A DNA stretch of 55,037 nt from Bacteroidales bacterium (GCA_031275285.1 JAISOY010000072.1:1-55037); one strand, 5' to 3'; positions 26,836 through 36,723 are shown, counted from the stretch's first letter. Made by a program: numbers and translations. Notes: generated by a model from the sequence alone, not told the origin.

Positions 26836-28110
26836 TCAAATATCGCCATTCGTATTAATCAGGCTGGGTTGTGGACTAAAATGTTTCTTCCGCCAAAATG
26901 ATACGGCTACCCAGGTAAACAAAAAGACCAGTAATCCGGCAACCACGGCCAAAGCAATACTTCCGACCAGATATTGGAAAAGATGGTGCTTCACATAACT
27001 AAATGAAATAGTGTCTATGGTCACCGGTGAAGCGTATTCCCCGATAAACCATCCCCCCATAAGGAAACTGCCATATAAAATAATAGGGATCATTGGTGGA
27101 ATACTGATATTAGCAGCAATAAAAACAATGGTTTTATTTAATTTCATGATATAGGCAAGCGTTAATCCCACGATAAGTTGATATCCCCAGATAGGAACAA
27201 TTCCCATAAAAACACCAAACCCGGCTGAACAAGCAATACGCAACGAGGTATTTGCCCGGTTGGAAAACTCACGACGGAAAAAGCGCTTAAATCGGGCCCA
27301 GTTCAGTCGCCTGATCAGGTCACGGGGTTTAATCCATAAAAAGGCAATCAGCACCAAAACCGTATTTAACAAACTGATCCGAAAAAAATCACGTCCCGGA
27401 CGGAAGTGGGATATCCGGCTTTCTTTAGGCTCATAGTGTACCTTTACAGGAATCCACTTAATACGGATTTTCGCCCAGGCTGCCCGGACCAGCACTTCTA
27501 TTTCAAACTCATATTTTGAAGTAAAAAAACGAATATTTTTCAACCGCTCAACAGGATAGAGCCGGAATCCGGATTGGGTATCAGGCAAAGCAACCCCTGT
27601 CTCGAGTTTGAACCAGAAATTGGAAAACCGGTTCCCGAAGCTGCTCTTTTTAGGTATCCCTTCCTGCTCCATATTTCGCACCCCGACAATTAAATTATCA
27701 GGAAATTTCCTGATCAAATCTGCGAATAATGGAATATCGTCAGAAAAATGCTGCCCGTCGGTATCTATAGTAATGGCATAACGGAATCCCATAGCTACGG
27801 CCCTTGCAAAACCTGTTCTTAAAGCAAATCCCTTACCGGAATTCTTCTTTAGATGGATCACTTCAAGATGCATCTGGTTTTCAAATGCAGTATCCTGAAG
27901 TTCTGACAGGATATCGGCAGTATGATCGGTAGAGCCGTCATTTACCACAATGATATGTGAAACATAGGCAGACGTATCTATCAGCACCTGCTTCACTGTC
28001 TGGGCATTGTTGTACGTAGGGGCAACCACACAACACCTCAAATTGTGCAGTGATGTACGGCACGTCTGGGCTGTGGGATTCAATATCTGGTGTTCTGTAA
28101 AATCAGGCAT
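26836..28110 (-). CDS. GT2 glycosyltransferase fused to DUF2062 membrane domain
   Basis: The 424-residue protein has a GT2 domain (about 22-240) with APTYNNAQTV, VNDGSTDHT and the DxD-type TIDTDGQH, like dolichyl-phosphate mannose/glucose synthases. A C-terminal membrane domain (about 270-410, several hydrophobic helices, GVFMGIVPIWGYQ) is typical of DUF2062. Such fusions transfer sugars to polyprenyl phosphate or lipid acceptors at the inner membrane. It is monocistronic and convergent with the preceding lipoprotein gene. The 128-bp gap between them shows no clear terminator. Confidence 0.88.
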   Translation of the reverse strand: MPDFTEHQILNPTAQTCRTSLHNLRCCVVAPTYNNAQTVKQVLIDTSAYVSHIIVVNDGSTDHTADILSELQDTAFENQMHLEVIHLKKNSGKGFALRTGFARAVAMGFRYAITIDTDGQHFSDDIPLFADLIRKFPDNLIVGVRNMEQEGIPKKSSFGNRFSNFWFKLETGVALPDTQSGFRLYPVERLKNIRFFTSKYEFEIEVLVRAAWAKIRIKWIPVKVHYEPKESRISHFRPGRDFFRISLLNTVLVLIAFLWIKPRDLIRRLNWARFKRFFRREFSNRANTSLRIACSAGFGVFMGIVPIWGYQLIVGLTLAYIMKLNKTIVFIAANISIPPMIPIILYGSFLMGGWFIGEYASPVTIDTISFSYVKHHLFQYLVGSIALAVVAGLLVFLFTWVAVSFWRKKHFSPQPSLINTNGDI

Positions 28111-28374
28111 AACAGGTTAAAAGCACACATTGTTTTCTAATGCAACTCCGGAAACATTTACATAAATGTGCTTAAAATCATTTAGTTTCATTGGAAAAAC
28201 TTAATTAACTCATTATGAGTTCCGGTCAATCACAAGGTAAAAGTATATATTATTATTTTAATTCCATGGCAAAATCTTTCATGGTATCCTAAATAATTTT
28301 GACAGATAAAAGTATTTTAGATAAAATTCCGGTACTCTTATATGATTTGAAAACATCCAATTATTTTTCAAATA

Positions 28375-28408
28375 TTTGATCATCTTAATATTATTTTCCA
28401 TACATTTG
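28375..28408 (+). promoter_or_regulatory. Candidate promoter of the NlpE-like/gadB operon
   Basis: TTTG at 28375-28378 and TACATTTG at 28401-28408 match the Bacteroidota -33/-7 boxes, with a spacer of 22 bp, slightly long. They lie in the 379-bp gap 28111-28489, which has no other supported gene. Confidence 0.45.
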
Positions 28409-28489
28409 TATCTCCTTGTTGAAAGGTTCAGAAACAGAAATACCTTACAACATTTTATTATTTAATTTTTTAACCAGAAGCTTAATATC

Positions 28490-28921
28490 ATGAAAAAAAT
28501 CGTTGTAGTACTTTCAGTAGCATTAATGATGGTTTTGGGTTGTAATAATCGGTCTCAGAACAGTTCAAAGACATCTGAAAATCAGAAAAAAACAGCAAAA
28601 ACCGAGTTCAATTATCATGGAAAATATTTAGGAATATTGCCATGTGCAGATTGTGAAGGAATAGAGACCGAGATTGAATTGAAGAAGGATCAGACTTTCA
28701 TTAAAAAAACCAAATATCTGGGTAAAGGCGATCAGAAAGTTTTTGAAGTGACAGGAAAATACAAATGGGACGATGCGCAAAGTATGGTCATACTGGAGAA
28801 TATTACCGACGCTCCCAATAAGTATTATGTCACCGAAGGAGCCATCACCCAATTGGATATGGATGGGAATGTCATTACCGGGGACAACAGCATGAAATAC
28901 AGGCTGGCAAAAACACTATAA
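28490..28921 (+). CDS. NlpE-like copper/envelope-stress lipoprotein
   Basis: The 143-residue lipoprotein has a signal peptide with lipobox (MMVLGC, Cys at 18) and one NlpE N-terminal domain. This is recognisable from [20 protein letters not shown], with the conserved CADC motif, and [16 protein letters not shown]. NlpE in E. coli senses surface contact, copper and lipoprotein defects and signals to Cpx; this shorter form has only the N-terminal domain. It is 23 bp upstream of gadB, so the two are probably co-transcribed. Its signalling role in Bacteroidota is not established. Confidence 0.85.
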   Translation: MKKIVVVLSVALMMVLGCNNRSQNSSKTSENQKKTAKTEFNYHGKYLGILPCADCEGIETEIELKKDQTFIKKTKYLGKGDQKVFEVTGKYKWDDAQSMVILENITDAPNKYYVTEGAITQLDMDGNVITGDNSMKYRLAKTL

Positions 28922-28944
28922 GATACTTTAATAAAACTGAAACT

Positions 28945-30336
28945 ATGGCATTACATGTAGTAAAAGCAGACAAAAGCGAAAGCGTTTTTGATGCATATGC
29001 ACAACCTGTTTCGGAAGATTCCATTCCGAAATTTAAAATGAGTGAACAACCTAATGATGCAAAGGTGGTTCAAAACCTGATCCTGGATGAATTATTGCTT
29101 GACGGCAACGCCAAACAAAATCTGGCAACCTTCTGCCAGACTTACGCCGAAGAAGAGATACATACCATTATGGACAAGTGTCTCGATAAAAATATGATCG
29201 ATAAGGATGAATATCCCCAGACGGCAGAGATTGAGAACCGTTGTGTCCATATACTGGCTGATCTGTGGAATTCCCCGCAAAGTGCGACCACCATCGGATG
29301 TTCCACCACCGGATCCAGTGAGGCTGCCATGTTGGGCGGGCTTGCTTTGAAATGGAAATGGCGTCAGAAAAGGCAAAAAGAAGGGAAACCGACTGATAAA
29401 CCCAACATCATCACCGGACCGGTACAGATTTGCTGGCATAAATTTGCCCGTTATTTCGATGTGGAAATACGTGAGATCCCTATGGAGCATAACCGTCTAT
29501 TGATGACCCCGGAAGAAGTCATTAAAAGGGTCGATGAGAACACTATCGGTGTAGTTCCTACTTTTGGTGTTACCTTTACCCTACAATATGAAGATGTAAA
29601 GGCCATCAGCGATGCCCTGGATAAATACCAGAAAGAAAAAGGCCTGGACATCCCTATCCATGTGGATGCTGCCAGCGGAGGATTCCTGGCTCCTTTTATC
29701 CAACCCGATATTGTATGGGATTTCAGGTTACCCCGTGTTAAATCCATCAATACTTCAGGACATAAATACGGACTATCCCCATTGGGAGTTGGTTGGGTGG
29801 TATGGCGTGAAAAAGCTGACCTTCCAGAAGAATTGATCTTCAATGTGAACTACCTGGGAGGAAACCTGCCCACATTCGCCCTTAATTTTTCGCGTCCCGG
29901 AGGCCAGATCGTTGCCCAGTATTATAACCTGATACGCAACGGAAAAGAGGGCTACAGGCGTATCCAACAGGCCTGTCTGGAACATGGGATCTTTATTGCG
30001 GAAGAAGTAAAGAAATTGGGACTGTTTGATCTGTTGTATGATGGAAAAACAGCCATCCCCGGTGCGGCATGGATGTTAAAAAAAGAAGTTGATCCGGGAT
30101 TCAATCTATATGACCTGTCAGACAGGATGCGCATGCGCGGATGGCAGATCGCCTCCTATTCGCTCCCGGCCAATTGTCAGGACATGGTGATCCAAAGGGT
30201 ACTTATCCGGCACGGATTCAGCCATGATATGGCCCAATTGATGATCGACGACCTGAAACGCTGTATCGATTATTTCAAAAAAAACCCGGTATCCCACAAA
30301 GCAACAGAAAAGGAATCCTGTGTTTTTCATCATTAA
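28945..30336 (+). CDS. gadB: Glutamate decarboxylase (PLP-dependent)
   Basis: At 463 residues it matches GadB along its length: [18 protein letters not shown], the PLP-site segments [13 protein letters not shown] and [15 protein letters not shown] (Schiff-base Lys), and [14 protein letters not shown]. It converts glutamate to GABA with uptake of a proton, giving acid resistance. No glutamate/GABA antiporter is encoded in the window. It follows the NlpE-like gene closely, and a hairpin terminator follows it. Confidence 0.96.
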   Translation: MALHVVKADKSESVFDAYAQPVSEDSIPKFKMSEQPNDAKVVQNLILDELLLDGNAKQNLATFCQTYAEEEIHTIMDKCLDKNMIDKDEYPQTAEIENRCVHILADLWNSPQSATTIGCSTTGSSEAAMLGGLALKWKWRQKRQKEGKPTDKPNIITGPVQICWHKFARYFDVEIREIPMEHNRLLMTPEEVIKRVDENTIGVVPTFGVTFTLQYEDVKAISDALDKYQKEKGLDIPIHVDAASGGFLAPFIQPDIVWDFRLPRVKSINTSGHKYGLSPLGVGWVVWREKADLPEELIFNVNYLGGNLPTFALNFSRPGGQIVAQYYNLIRNGKEGYRRIQQACLEHGIFIAEEVKKLGLFDLLYDGKTAIPGAAWMLKKEVDPGFNLYDLSDRMRMRGWQIASYSLPANCQDMVIQRVLIRHGFSHDMAQLMIDDLKRCIDYFKKNPVSHKATEKESCVFHH

Positions 30337-30402
30337 CCTACTTTTTTTACCCCTTGTCTAGTTATTATTAACCACTACATTTTTTAGATGGGTTAATGCC
30401 TT

Positions 30403-30439
30403 AAAAGAAGCTGAATCAAAATTTGGTTCAGTTTCTTTT
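30403..30439. terminator. Bidirectional terminator between gadB and the export cluster
   Basis: AAAAGAAGCTGAATC (30403-30417) pairs with 30425-30439 with two G-T wobbles, loop AAAATTT, then T-rich sequence. It serves the convergent genes ending at 30336 and 30482. Confidence 0.7.
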
Positions 30440-30481
30440 GATTTTGTGACTGGAGGCAACAAAAACAAATAAATAGCTCTA

Positions 30482-31369
30482 TCACAGGAACCTATCCCAT
30501 AATTTATAATAGTTAAATACTTGTTGTATCTGTCTATCGTTCCCATTTTGGTATACATTAGTGAAAAACAATGACAAGTCCTGTGATCTTTGTATGGTGG
30601 TACAATAATTTTCAAACTTTTCAGGCATACGGATCTTTTTAGCAGACGTATCGTTTAAAAGAGCCATGGCCTTAAACCAGATATCATCTGCTGAAGGAGC
30701 CAGCCTTATGAATAGTTGCTCATTGGTTACCTCTGTATTTAAGGATCGGGGAGGATAAAGTATTCCACCAATACCTGTGGGAAAATTTAAATGGGAAATA
30801 TCTTCTTCACGGATATCCGACTCCCACTCATCATACGGTTTTAGTAATCCCTCTTCCGTAAAAGATATCCTATGACCTCTTCCAAATAGAATTACATCAG
30901 GAGAAACAAGATGGGCGTGAACAAAACGTTCTATAAAATCCCTTGCATAGATCACATCATCATCTACGGTAATTATTGAGGCAGAAGGATAAGCGGTCAG
31001 GGTTGGGATTAGTTTTTTATAGGATTTCAGGTCTTTACAAAACTCAACAATTAAACCGCGGTCCCGCATTCTTTTCAGAATAACAGGAAGATTGTTTTCA
31101 CAAAACTCATCTTCTGCCAGCCATAAAATGATTTTATTGGCTTTGATCGTCTGACTAAACAAACTTTCGATGACGACAGCCACATCGTATATCCTTTTTC
31201 CATAGGTGGTCAAAGAGACTATCAGTTCATTCTTGCCATGAAGTTGATCTGTAATTCCCATCTCACAGGAAGTATATGCCATCTTTTCATAATCAAGCAT
31301 TTTGGTTTGATATTCCATCTCTTTACTGATGACATAATTTATATATCTCAGTATTTCTTCATGCATCAT
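30482..31369 (-). CDS. Glycosyltransferase (GT-A like, capsular-type)
   Basis: The 295-residue protein has LIVSLTTYGKRIYDVAVVIESLF, NKIILWLAEDEF and a metal-binding IITVDDDVIYARDF near 140. It later has GTGIGGILYPP-like and PSADDIWFKAMA segments, as in GT-A glycosyltransferases of bacterial surface-glycan clusters. It lies at the distal end of the export cluster's minus-strand arm, separated by a 602-bp gap, so membership of the same operon is uncertain. Acceptor and donor sugars are unknown. The first Met is followed two codons later by others, so the exact start is approximate. Confidence 0.8.
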   Translation of the reverse strand: MMHEEILRYINYVISKEMEYQTKMLDYEKMAYTSCEMGITDQLHGKNELIVSLTTYGKRIYDVAVVIESLFSQTIKANKIILWLAEDEFCENNLPVILKRMRDRGLIVEFCKDLKSYKKLIPTLTAYPSASIITVDDDVIYARDFIERFVHAHLVSPDVILFGRGHRISFTEEGLLKPYDEWESDIREEDISHLNFPTGIGGILYPPRSLNTEVTNEQLFIRLAPSADDIWFKAMALLNDTSAKKIRMPEKFENYCTTIQRSQDLSLFFTNVYQNGNDRQIQQVFNYYKLWDRFL

Positions 31370-31971
31370 CTTTTAATAGTATTATCGGCAAAGCCTATGT
31401 ATCTACGATATTGGTGATCCCTCATAAATTGAACTAAAGGTCAGTTTTGCCAACTGACCTTATCCATGAGCAAAAATAGAACAACTACTACATAAAACCT
31501 ATTATTCCCAAAATAATTTTCACTTACTCCGGATTACGACCAATCAATATAAGTAAGTTTTATTGCCCCTGATCCATTATTTGAAGATGAATTGGCATTA
31601 TTATGCAAATTTGAAGGATGTACCGGATTTGTAGTCCGGCTTTAAATAGCTATATTAATGATAAACACACACCTCAATTAATTCAATATATTATAAAGAG
31701 ACGCTTACTTAGTGTATATTCCAGGTAATTTTAACATATAAAAATAATACTTTTATATTGGTTGACAACAATATATTTCTACAGAAATGACACACCGATT
31801 GATAAATTACACATTTGATAAACAATACATTACATACTTTTTATTAAAAATCCTTTAGAGCAGGTTTTGTCGAAGATGTTGACGAACCCTTAACAAGGGT
31901 TCTATTTTTCTTTCCCATAACACTTAATCAATCATTCGCAATGTTATATTTTACTAATTAATGTTTTGTTG
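31370..31971. other. 602-bp intergenic region with two hairpins and gene-remnant-like frames
   Basis: No convincing gene is present. A perfect 10-bp stem (AAGGTCAGTT, 31437-31446, with 31452-31461) and an 8-bp stem (GAACCCTT, 31884-31891, with 31895-31902, then T-rich on the plus strand) are visible. On the minus strand a 33-codon open stretch without a start ends at about 31533 in IKLTYIDWS. A 24-codon ATG frame lies at 31844-31918. These could be leftovers of a decayed cargo gene. Confidence 0.5.
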
Positions 31972-32952
31972 TTATTTACGATCGTATTCCATGCAACATT
32001 GCAACATTGCCCATGAAAAGCCGCCAACATAATTTCCTAATCCTGCATTGTACGGATTCAACGAATATAATAATTCACTGATCTGTTTTTGATCTTCTAC
32101 GATAGATAAAATCGTTTTACAGATTATTTCGGGCGTCGGGAAACTACAACCTAAAATCAATCGGGTTAAATAAAAATTATTTACATCCGACAATGTCATT
32201 GCTTGAGGAGCATCGTCACGTGAAATACATTTTTCTAACATCGGGATTTCATGAAGCATCAATGTCAACATATATTTATCAGAAATGCTCTTTTCTTCCC
32301 GATACGAAATTTTCACAATTTCCGGTAATTCTTCATACAGCACATCTATTTCTGGTCGGAATAAACCATATTGTTGAACTGTTTGACAGAAATGAAAAAA
32401 ATAGACCAGCATTTTACACGGAAATACAGGTAATATATAATTCGTATATTTAGACACCAATATATCATAAAAATGATGTACACAATTTTCGAGATGTTGG
32501 TACCATTTATTTTTTGTAAGTAGTCCGGCCGTATTGTATCTATTCCATGCGTATATCCCTTTTGTTGATTCTGATCCCAGATCATCCAGGTTTATTTTTT
32601 TTTTATTCTCTTGAAACAAAATAGTATCTATTTCGCAAAAAAGATCTTCTTCAGCCTCTAAAAAATCCTGTTTGATCAAATAATCAATTCCCCAGATAAT
32701 CCCGGATATTCCATTATTAAATTCTTTCCCAACGTCCGGTTTTATTTCCCGCATGACAATACCAATTAGAATGTCTGCAGATTCTGCCATTTTAGGCTCA
32801 TTCATGAATCGTGCGTAATGATATAAAAGGATGGCGATACCGGTTTTACCGGACATCAAACCTATCCCAGGCACAAGTGCGCTTATTTTTTTGATTTGCC
32901 GAATAAACATATCTCGACAATTAAATATTGCTATATATGAGTCATTTAGCAT
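31972..32952 (-). CDS. LanC-like toroid protein without zinc ligands (copy 1)
   Basis: The 326-residue protein has the opening motifs of the lanthionine synthetase C-like alpha/alpha toroid: GIGLMSGKTGIAILLYHYAR and FNNGISGIIWGIDYLI. It also ends in a glycine-containing GLGNYVGGFSWAMLQ. LanC cyclases bind zinc through two Cys and one His (the Cys-His-Gly region), and none of these motifs is present. Thioether cyclase activity is therefore doubtful, and a binding or scaffolding role is more likely (inference). It follows a GT2 gene by 7 bp. A paralogous LanC-like/GT2 pair lies at the other end of this arm. The family call is good; the function is open. Confidence 0.75.
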   Translation of the reverse strand: MLNDSYIAIFNCRDMFIRQIKKISALVPGIGLMSGKTGIAILLYHYARFMNEPKMAESADILIGIVMREIKPDVGKEFNNGISGIIWGIDYLIKQDFLEAEEDLFCEIDTILFQENKKKINLDDLGSESTKGIYAWNRYNTAGLLTKNKWYQHLENCVHHFYDILVSKYTNYILPVFPCKMLVYFFHFCQTVQQYGLFRPEIDVLYEELPEIVKISYREEKSISDKYMLTLMLHEIPMLEKCISRDDAPQAMTLSDVNNFYLTRLILGCSFPTPEIICKTILSIVEDQKQISELLYSLNPYNAGLGNYVGGFSWAMLQCCMEYDRK

Positions 32953-32959
32953 ACTCGTA

Positions 32960-33826
32960 TTAATTCCGGTGAAGATTTAGATAACGATGCGCGTGCAAAA
33001 AATTCTGCAACTTTTGTTGTGAATAATATTGGTTTCTTTTATTGGATACTAATAATCGTTCGATCCATTTATCCATCGTTTTTTCATCAAAATGAACATT
33101 GGCTTCACTTTTGATAAACGCAAGATGAAGTGTTTTTTCAGTTTCTGTCGGGTCAATTCCAAAAAATGCAAGCTGATTGATACGAATTTGATCCCCAAAA
33201 GAAATTTGTTCATGCAGATTACTCGACGATATTTGTCGGGCATGCCGCCTGTAAAACAACACCGGATCATTGATATTGCTGATAGGAAACAATGAAGACG
33301 CCCTTACCACCCAATCATGATCAGATGCGTATCTATATGATTCATTGTAATATAACCCATGCTTCCTGACAAGTGAAGTACGTATCATACAGGTAGGATG
33401 GTGAAGATAACAATGTAGTAACAATGTTAATTTGATGGTTTCATAATCAGTTTCTCTAAAACCAGTAAATTGCAGGCGATTGTTTAATAATTGATAAGCT
33501 CCGCCTATTAATCCGATTTGGTGATCTTCTTCCAAAAACCGGTATTGTTTTTCCAAACGATCAGGAAAACACAAATCATCAGCATCCATCACACAGATAT
33601 ATTTACCGTTAGCAGCTCTCATACCCGTATTCCGAGCCGGATAACACCCCTTGTTTTCAGGAAAATCAATTACTTTCACCCGTTTGTCATGATAGGAATG
33701 TGCTATTTCACTACTGGTATCCGAAGAGCCATCGTTGACCACAATCAATTCGAAATCAGGCATGGTTTGGGCGAGTACACTGTCGATGCTTTCCTTAATA
33801 AAACTGCCGTAATTATATACAGGCAT
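32960..33826 (-). CDS. GT2 family glycosyltransferase
   Basis: A GT-A glycosyltransferase of at least 288 residues with VNDGSSDTSSEIA, GCYPARNTGMRAANGKYI, the DxD motif VMDADD (81-84) and a YRYASDHDWVVRAS-type ED region. The first ATG makes the protein begin at MPVYNYGSF. The residues YPAISVV, which form the usual first beta strand, are in frame just upstream, but the 12 sense codons after the preceding stop (33863-33865) contain no ATG, GTG or TTG. The true start may be non-canonical. It is 57 bp from the gene upstream and 8 bp from the LanC-like gene downstream. A role in glycosylating an exported protein or a surface glycan is inferred. Confidence 0.85.
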   Translation of the reverse strand: MPVYNYGSFIKESIDSVLAQTMPDFELIVVNDGSSDTSSEIAHSYHDKRVKVIDFPENKGCYPARNTGMRAANGKYICVMDADDLCFPDRLEKQYRFLEEDHQIGLIGGAYQLLNNRLQFTGFRETDYETIKLTLLLHCYLHHPTCMIRTSLVRKHGLYYNESYRYASDHDWVVRASSLFPISNINDPVLFYRRHARQISSSNLHEQISFGDQIRINQLAFFGIDPTETEKTLHLAFIKSEANVHFDEKTMDKWIERLLVSNKRNQYYSQQKLQNFLHAHRYLNLHRN

Positions 33827-33882
33827 GACTACAGATATGGCAGGATAAAGTGTGATGCTATTTTATTTTACGTGTTCTGGCT

Positions 33883-34791
33883 TCAATTTATTTCTTTAAC
33901 AGTTGTCTTCATTTTGGCGGCCATTTCCATCTGTATTTCCACCTGCTGCTGTTTAACAGGTCCTTTAATGTTTAGCGTCAAATCCGATGAAACCGGGATT
34001 CCCGTTTTAGCATCGACCAACAAAATCCCGGATTGTGTTCCGGTGAGTGTGCCTTCCAATCCTCCCCCCGGGTTCAACTCTACAGTTGCTTTCACTGAAA
34101 TGGTAGCCACACCATCTTTTACGTCTTGCAAGCTGTATAGAGTCTTAATGTCGGATTTTTTGTTCGAAACCCCATAATTGCTTTCTATCGTCCAACTATC
34201 GCCCGGTTTTATACCGTTGGAAGGAAAAACTCTGAAAGTTTGCTCAAACATTCCTTTTATTGCGCTTTCGCCGAGCCATTGACTTGTTAGCGAGGAACTC
34301 AACTGTGCGCCCATCTCCCCGTCAGCGGCAACTGCCTGTGCAATTCCTACGATAACAGCATCCACGCCGGTAACCGAATTGACCGAACCATCCGGAGCTA
34401 TGGATAGGACATAGGACTTACCCAAAACACTTCCGAAGATTTTTTCGTGTATCTTGTCTAATGCATTTGGATTTTCGGTCGGTTTTTTCGAATCATAACT
34501 CATTTTCATCATGGGACTGGATAAAAGATAGGAAACATCTTGCAAGGAGAACTGTGCCCCGGTTTCTTTTCCATTACTGTTTTGGATATCCATCAGGAAA
34601 CCCATGGTTACAGTTTCTTCTATGGGAAGTTCCCGCCCCATAGCACTTTGCTTGATGTCCTGTACTATTTCCGTCTGATATGTATACTTTGAGCCCGTTT
34701 CGGGTTTAAACGCCAGTTTTACCTGTGCCTGTGTCATGGTTACGCCTAACATTAGGCACAAACCAGCGATGATCGTTCTTCTCATTCTCAT
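33883..34791 (-). CDS. Secreted DUF6263-like protein
   Basis: The 302-residue protein has a signal peptide (MRMRRTIIAGLCLMLGVTMTQA) and a body rich in beta strands: KPETGSKYTYQTEIVQDI, FRVFPSNGIKPGDSWTIES and GILLVDAKTGIPVSSDL. These recall the DUF6263 family of periplasmic or surface proteins of unknown function. It sits between the GT4 and GT2 genes of the export cluster, 4 bp after the GT4 gene, so it is co-transcribed. Its function is unknown; a periplasmic helper of export is possible. Confidence 0.75.
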   Translation of the reverse strand: MRMRRTIIAGLCLMLGVTMTQAQVKLAFKPETGSKYTYQTEIVQDIKQSAMGRELPIEETVTMGFLMDIQNSNGKETGAQFSLQDVSYLLSSPMMKMSYDSKKPTENPNALDKIHEKIFGSVLGKSYVLSIAPDGSVNSVTGVDAVIVGIAQAVAADGEMGAQLSSSLTSQWLGESAIKGMFEQTFRVFPSNGIKPGDSWTIESNYGVSNKKSDIKTLYSLQDVKDGVATISVKATVELNPGGGLEGTLTGTQSGILLVDAKTGIPVSSDLTLNIKGPVKQQQVEIQMEMAAKMKTTVKEIN

Positions 34792-34795
34792 TGTC

Positions 34796-35920
34796 TTATT
34801 TGTTTGATTGATTTTTATGTTCTTTCCACTCTTTTACGGTATCTTCCAGTATTTTATTCACCCTTTCACTCCATACATCCCAATTTAACCGTGTCTCAAA
34901 TTCATGGCGGGAAGATGTACGCAACCGGATATAGTTTTCCCGATCCTGAAAAACAGTTCTGATTTTTTCTGCATACTCCAGCGCGGTTGCATCAGCGGAG
35001 AGCAAAAAACCATTTTTCCCCTCACGCACGGGCTGGCTAACGCCTCCAACATTAGCGGCAATAGACGGAACGGCATAGGCTGATGCTTCGCAAAAAACAA
35101 TGCCATAAGCATCAAATTCTGTGGGTAAAACAAGGAAATGAGATACAGAAAGAATACTGCATAATATTTTCAAATGTTCCGGTTTTGTTTTATCTAAAAA
35201 TGGAATGATTGTTATATTTTCATCTGCTTCAAGATATTCTTTTGGCTCGGAGCCAATAATCGTAAGAGAACATGGAAATCCTCCTGCGCTCAGTATTCTA
35301 TAGGCTTGTAACACTTTATCGCCACCCTTTTTCTCCCAATCTCTCCCAATAAAAACCAAACGGCATACATCCATGCCAATATCAACGGTATAATTCGTTG
35401 GCGTTGGTATGTTCGCACCCAATTCTACTACATCAATTTTATCAGGATTGATATTATAAACCTCAATAGCTTTGCTTTTTATCCATTCCGAACTATATAT
35501 AATTCTGAATGTATTGTCAAGTATAAATTTTTCCTGATGAATGGCAGATTCAACATTTCTCTCGTCTGACTTTTTTAAGTGCATGTTCACCTGATCGTAA
35601 GTCATATCACTGAAATGAACAAAAGGAATATTAATGTTACAAGGATGTAAAAGCAAGTCACCAAAAAAAAGCAAATCGTAATCAAGTAAATTAATCCGCT
35701 CCGATAATAAACTACCTATTTTTTTTACATACCTGCAAGAATCTACAAAAAAATCATTTTGAAAATTTCCTTTACGAAACGCCGTGAGTTGATTCAATAA
35801 TTCTGTCCCCACTACTTCAACATTATGCCTCTTTTTTAGTTGATGATAAATGTGAAATAAAGTGCCTGACCAGTTATTGATATCTGAAACATCATATCTT
35901 GATAAGAAGATAATATTCAT
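34796..35920 (-). CDS. GT4 family glycosyltransferase
   Basis: A GT-B fold enzyme of 374 residues from the chosen start. The N-terminal domain has IPFVHFSDMTYD. The C-terminal nucleotide-sugar domain has LVFIGRDWEKKGG, PTEFDAYGIVFCEASAYAVP and GGVSQPVREGKNGFLL, with the E-x7-E pattern typical of GT4. I chose the ATG at 35920 because it overlaps the preceding stop in an ATGA arrangement (35917-35920); a longer frame starts at 35944. A 55-bp remnant of a second copy of this gene lies at about 37527-37582. It probably adds sugar to the cargo or to a cluster-specific glycan (inference). Confidence 0.88.
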   Translation of the reverse strand: MNIIFLSRYDVSDINNWSGTLFHIYHQLKKRHNVEVVGTELLNQLTAFRKGNFQNDFFVDSCRYVKKIGSLLSERINLLDYDLLFFGDLLLHPCNINIPFVHFSDMTYDQVNMHLKKSDERNVESAIHQEKFILDNTFRIIYSSEWIKSKAIEVYNINPDKIDVVELGANIPTPTNYTVDIGMDVCRLVFIGRDWEKKGGDKVLQAYRILSAGGFPCSLTIIGSEPKEYLEADENITIIPFLDKTKPEHLKILCSILSVSHFLVLPTEFDAYGIVFCEASAYAVPSIAANVGGVSQPVREGKNGFLLSADATALEYAEKIRTVFQDRENYIRLRTSSRHEFETRLNWDVWSERVNKILEDTVKEWKEHKNQSNK

Positions 35921-36723
35921 TGCGTATCTTTTCTTGGTTTCCACAATTCTGGGTGAAGTCTGAATTGTTTTGCTTCAGGACTTTCGATCAACACAATAAT
36001 AAATCCACAACTTGCTATTATATTAGATTTTTCAAAAGCAATACTCCCTGCATTAGAAACTACAAGTGTTTGCTCTGTATCATCTTTGCTTTCAATTTCA
36101 AAATATCCATCACTAGCATTCCATTTCCCATCGGCTCCAATCAAGCGAACAAAAGCTCCATAAGAACTTCCACTTACTTCATGAAATACATATCCTTTTA
36201 TTATAAATTCCGACACCATATCATCTCTGCCTAACTCTCGATCAAAAGTTCTTATAGTCTTTTTCCAATATTCTGAGACATTATCAGATGGTTGAATTTT
36301 CTGATTTCTCATGTTCACTTCGGCGCCATTTTCAAAGACAATGTCATTACATTTGACGTATTTCCCGTTATTGTACAGCAGTACGGCGTCATAACAGCTT
36401 CCTGGCGAAAACGGGGTGAAATAGCGCTCATTGTATTTTATAGTGTCTAACAATAGGGGGTCACAAGATTCTTTGGATATAAAAAACAAATTATGCACAC
36501 CCGTCCGATCCGGTTCGTCAGGGAGCATAAAACTCAAACTTAAGTCGGGCAATACAACATAGAACATTTTAGGATGCCATTTACTTACAAAAACATTTGA
36601 AGTATCTTCCAGAGAGCCTTTGGGATGACCATTTGCCAGTATCGAATTATTAACAATAAACATCATTATCAGCAATATACTTACAACATGTAATGATTTT
36701 AATAGCATTTTTTTTATATCCAT
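35917..36723 (-). CDS. Secreted cargo-partner protein with carboxypeptidase-regulatory-like domain (copy 1)
   Basis: The 268-residue protein has a signal peptide, an N-terminal domain of unknown type (FVSKWHPKMFYVVLPDLSLS, YDAVLLYNNGKYVKCNDIVF) and a C-terminal sandwich (about 165-260). The latter has IKGYVFHEVSGSSYGAFVRL and SDGYFEIESKDD, which resembles carboxypeptidase-regulatory-like domains. A paralogue at 37583-38434 has the same layout. Each copy follows one of the two leader-bearing cysteine-protease-like genes. A receptor, inhibitor or immunity role for that protein would fit the pairing, but this is inference. Its stop overlaps the GT4 start. Confidence 0.7.
   Translation of the reverse strand: MDIKKMLLKSLHVVSILLIMMFIVNNSILANGHPKGSLEDTSNVFVSKWHPKMFYVVLPDLSLSFMLPDEPDRTGVHNLFFISKESCDPLLLDTIKYNERYFTPFSPGSCYDAVLLYNNGKYVKCNDIVFENGAEVNMRNQKIQPSDNVSEYWKKTIRTFDRELGRDDMVSEFIIKGYVFHEVSGSSYGAFVRLIGADGKWNASDGYFEIESKDDTEQTLVVSNAGSIAFEKSNIIASCGFIIVLIESPEAKQFRLHPELWKPRKDTQ

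Noticed and set aside
31884..31913. Plus-strand rho-independent terminator
   Set aside because: The shape is right, but no plus-strand gene lies upstream within the region, so it was listed only as a hairpin.
31844..31918. A 24-codon ATG frame on the minus strand in the gap before the LanC-like gene
   Set aside because: No ribosome site, no similarity to the cargo leader, and it contains the hairpin at 31884-31902. Chance is the simpler explanation.
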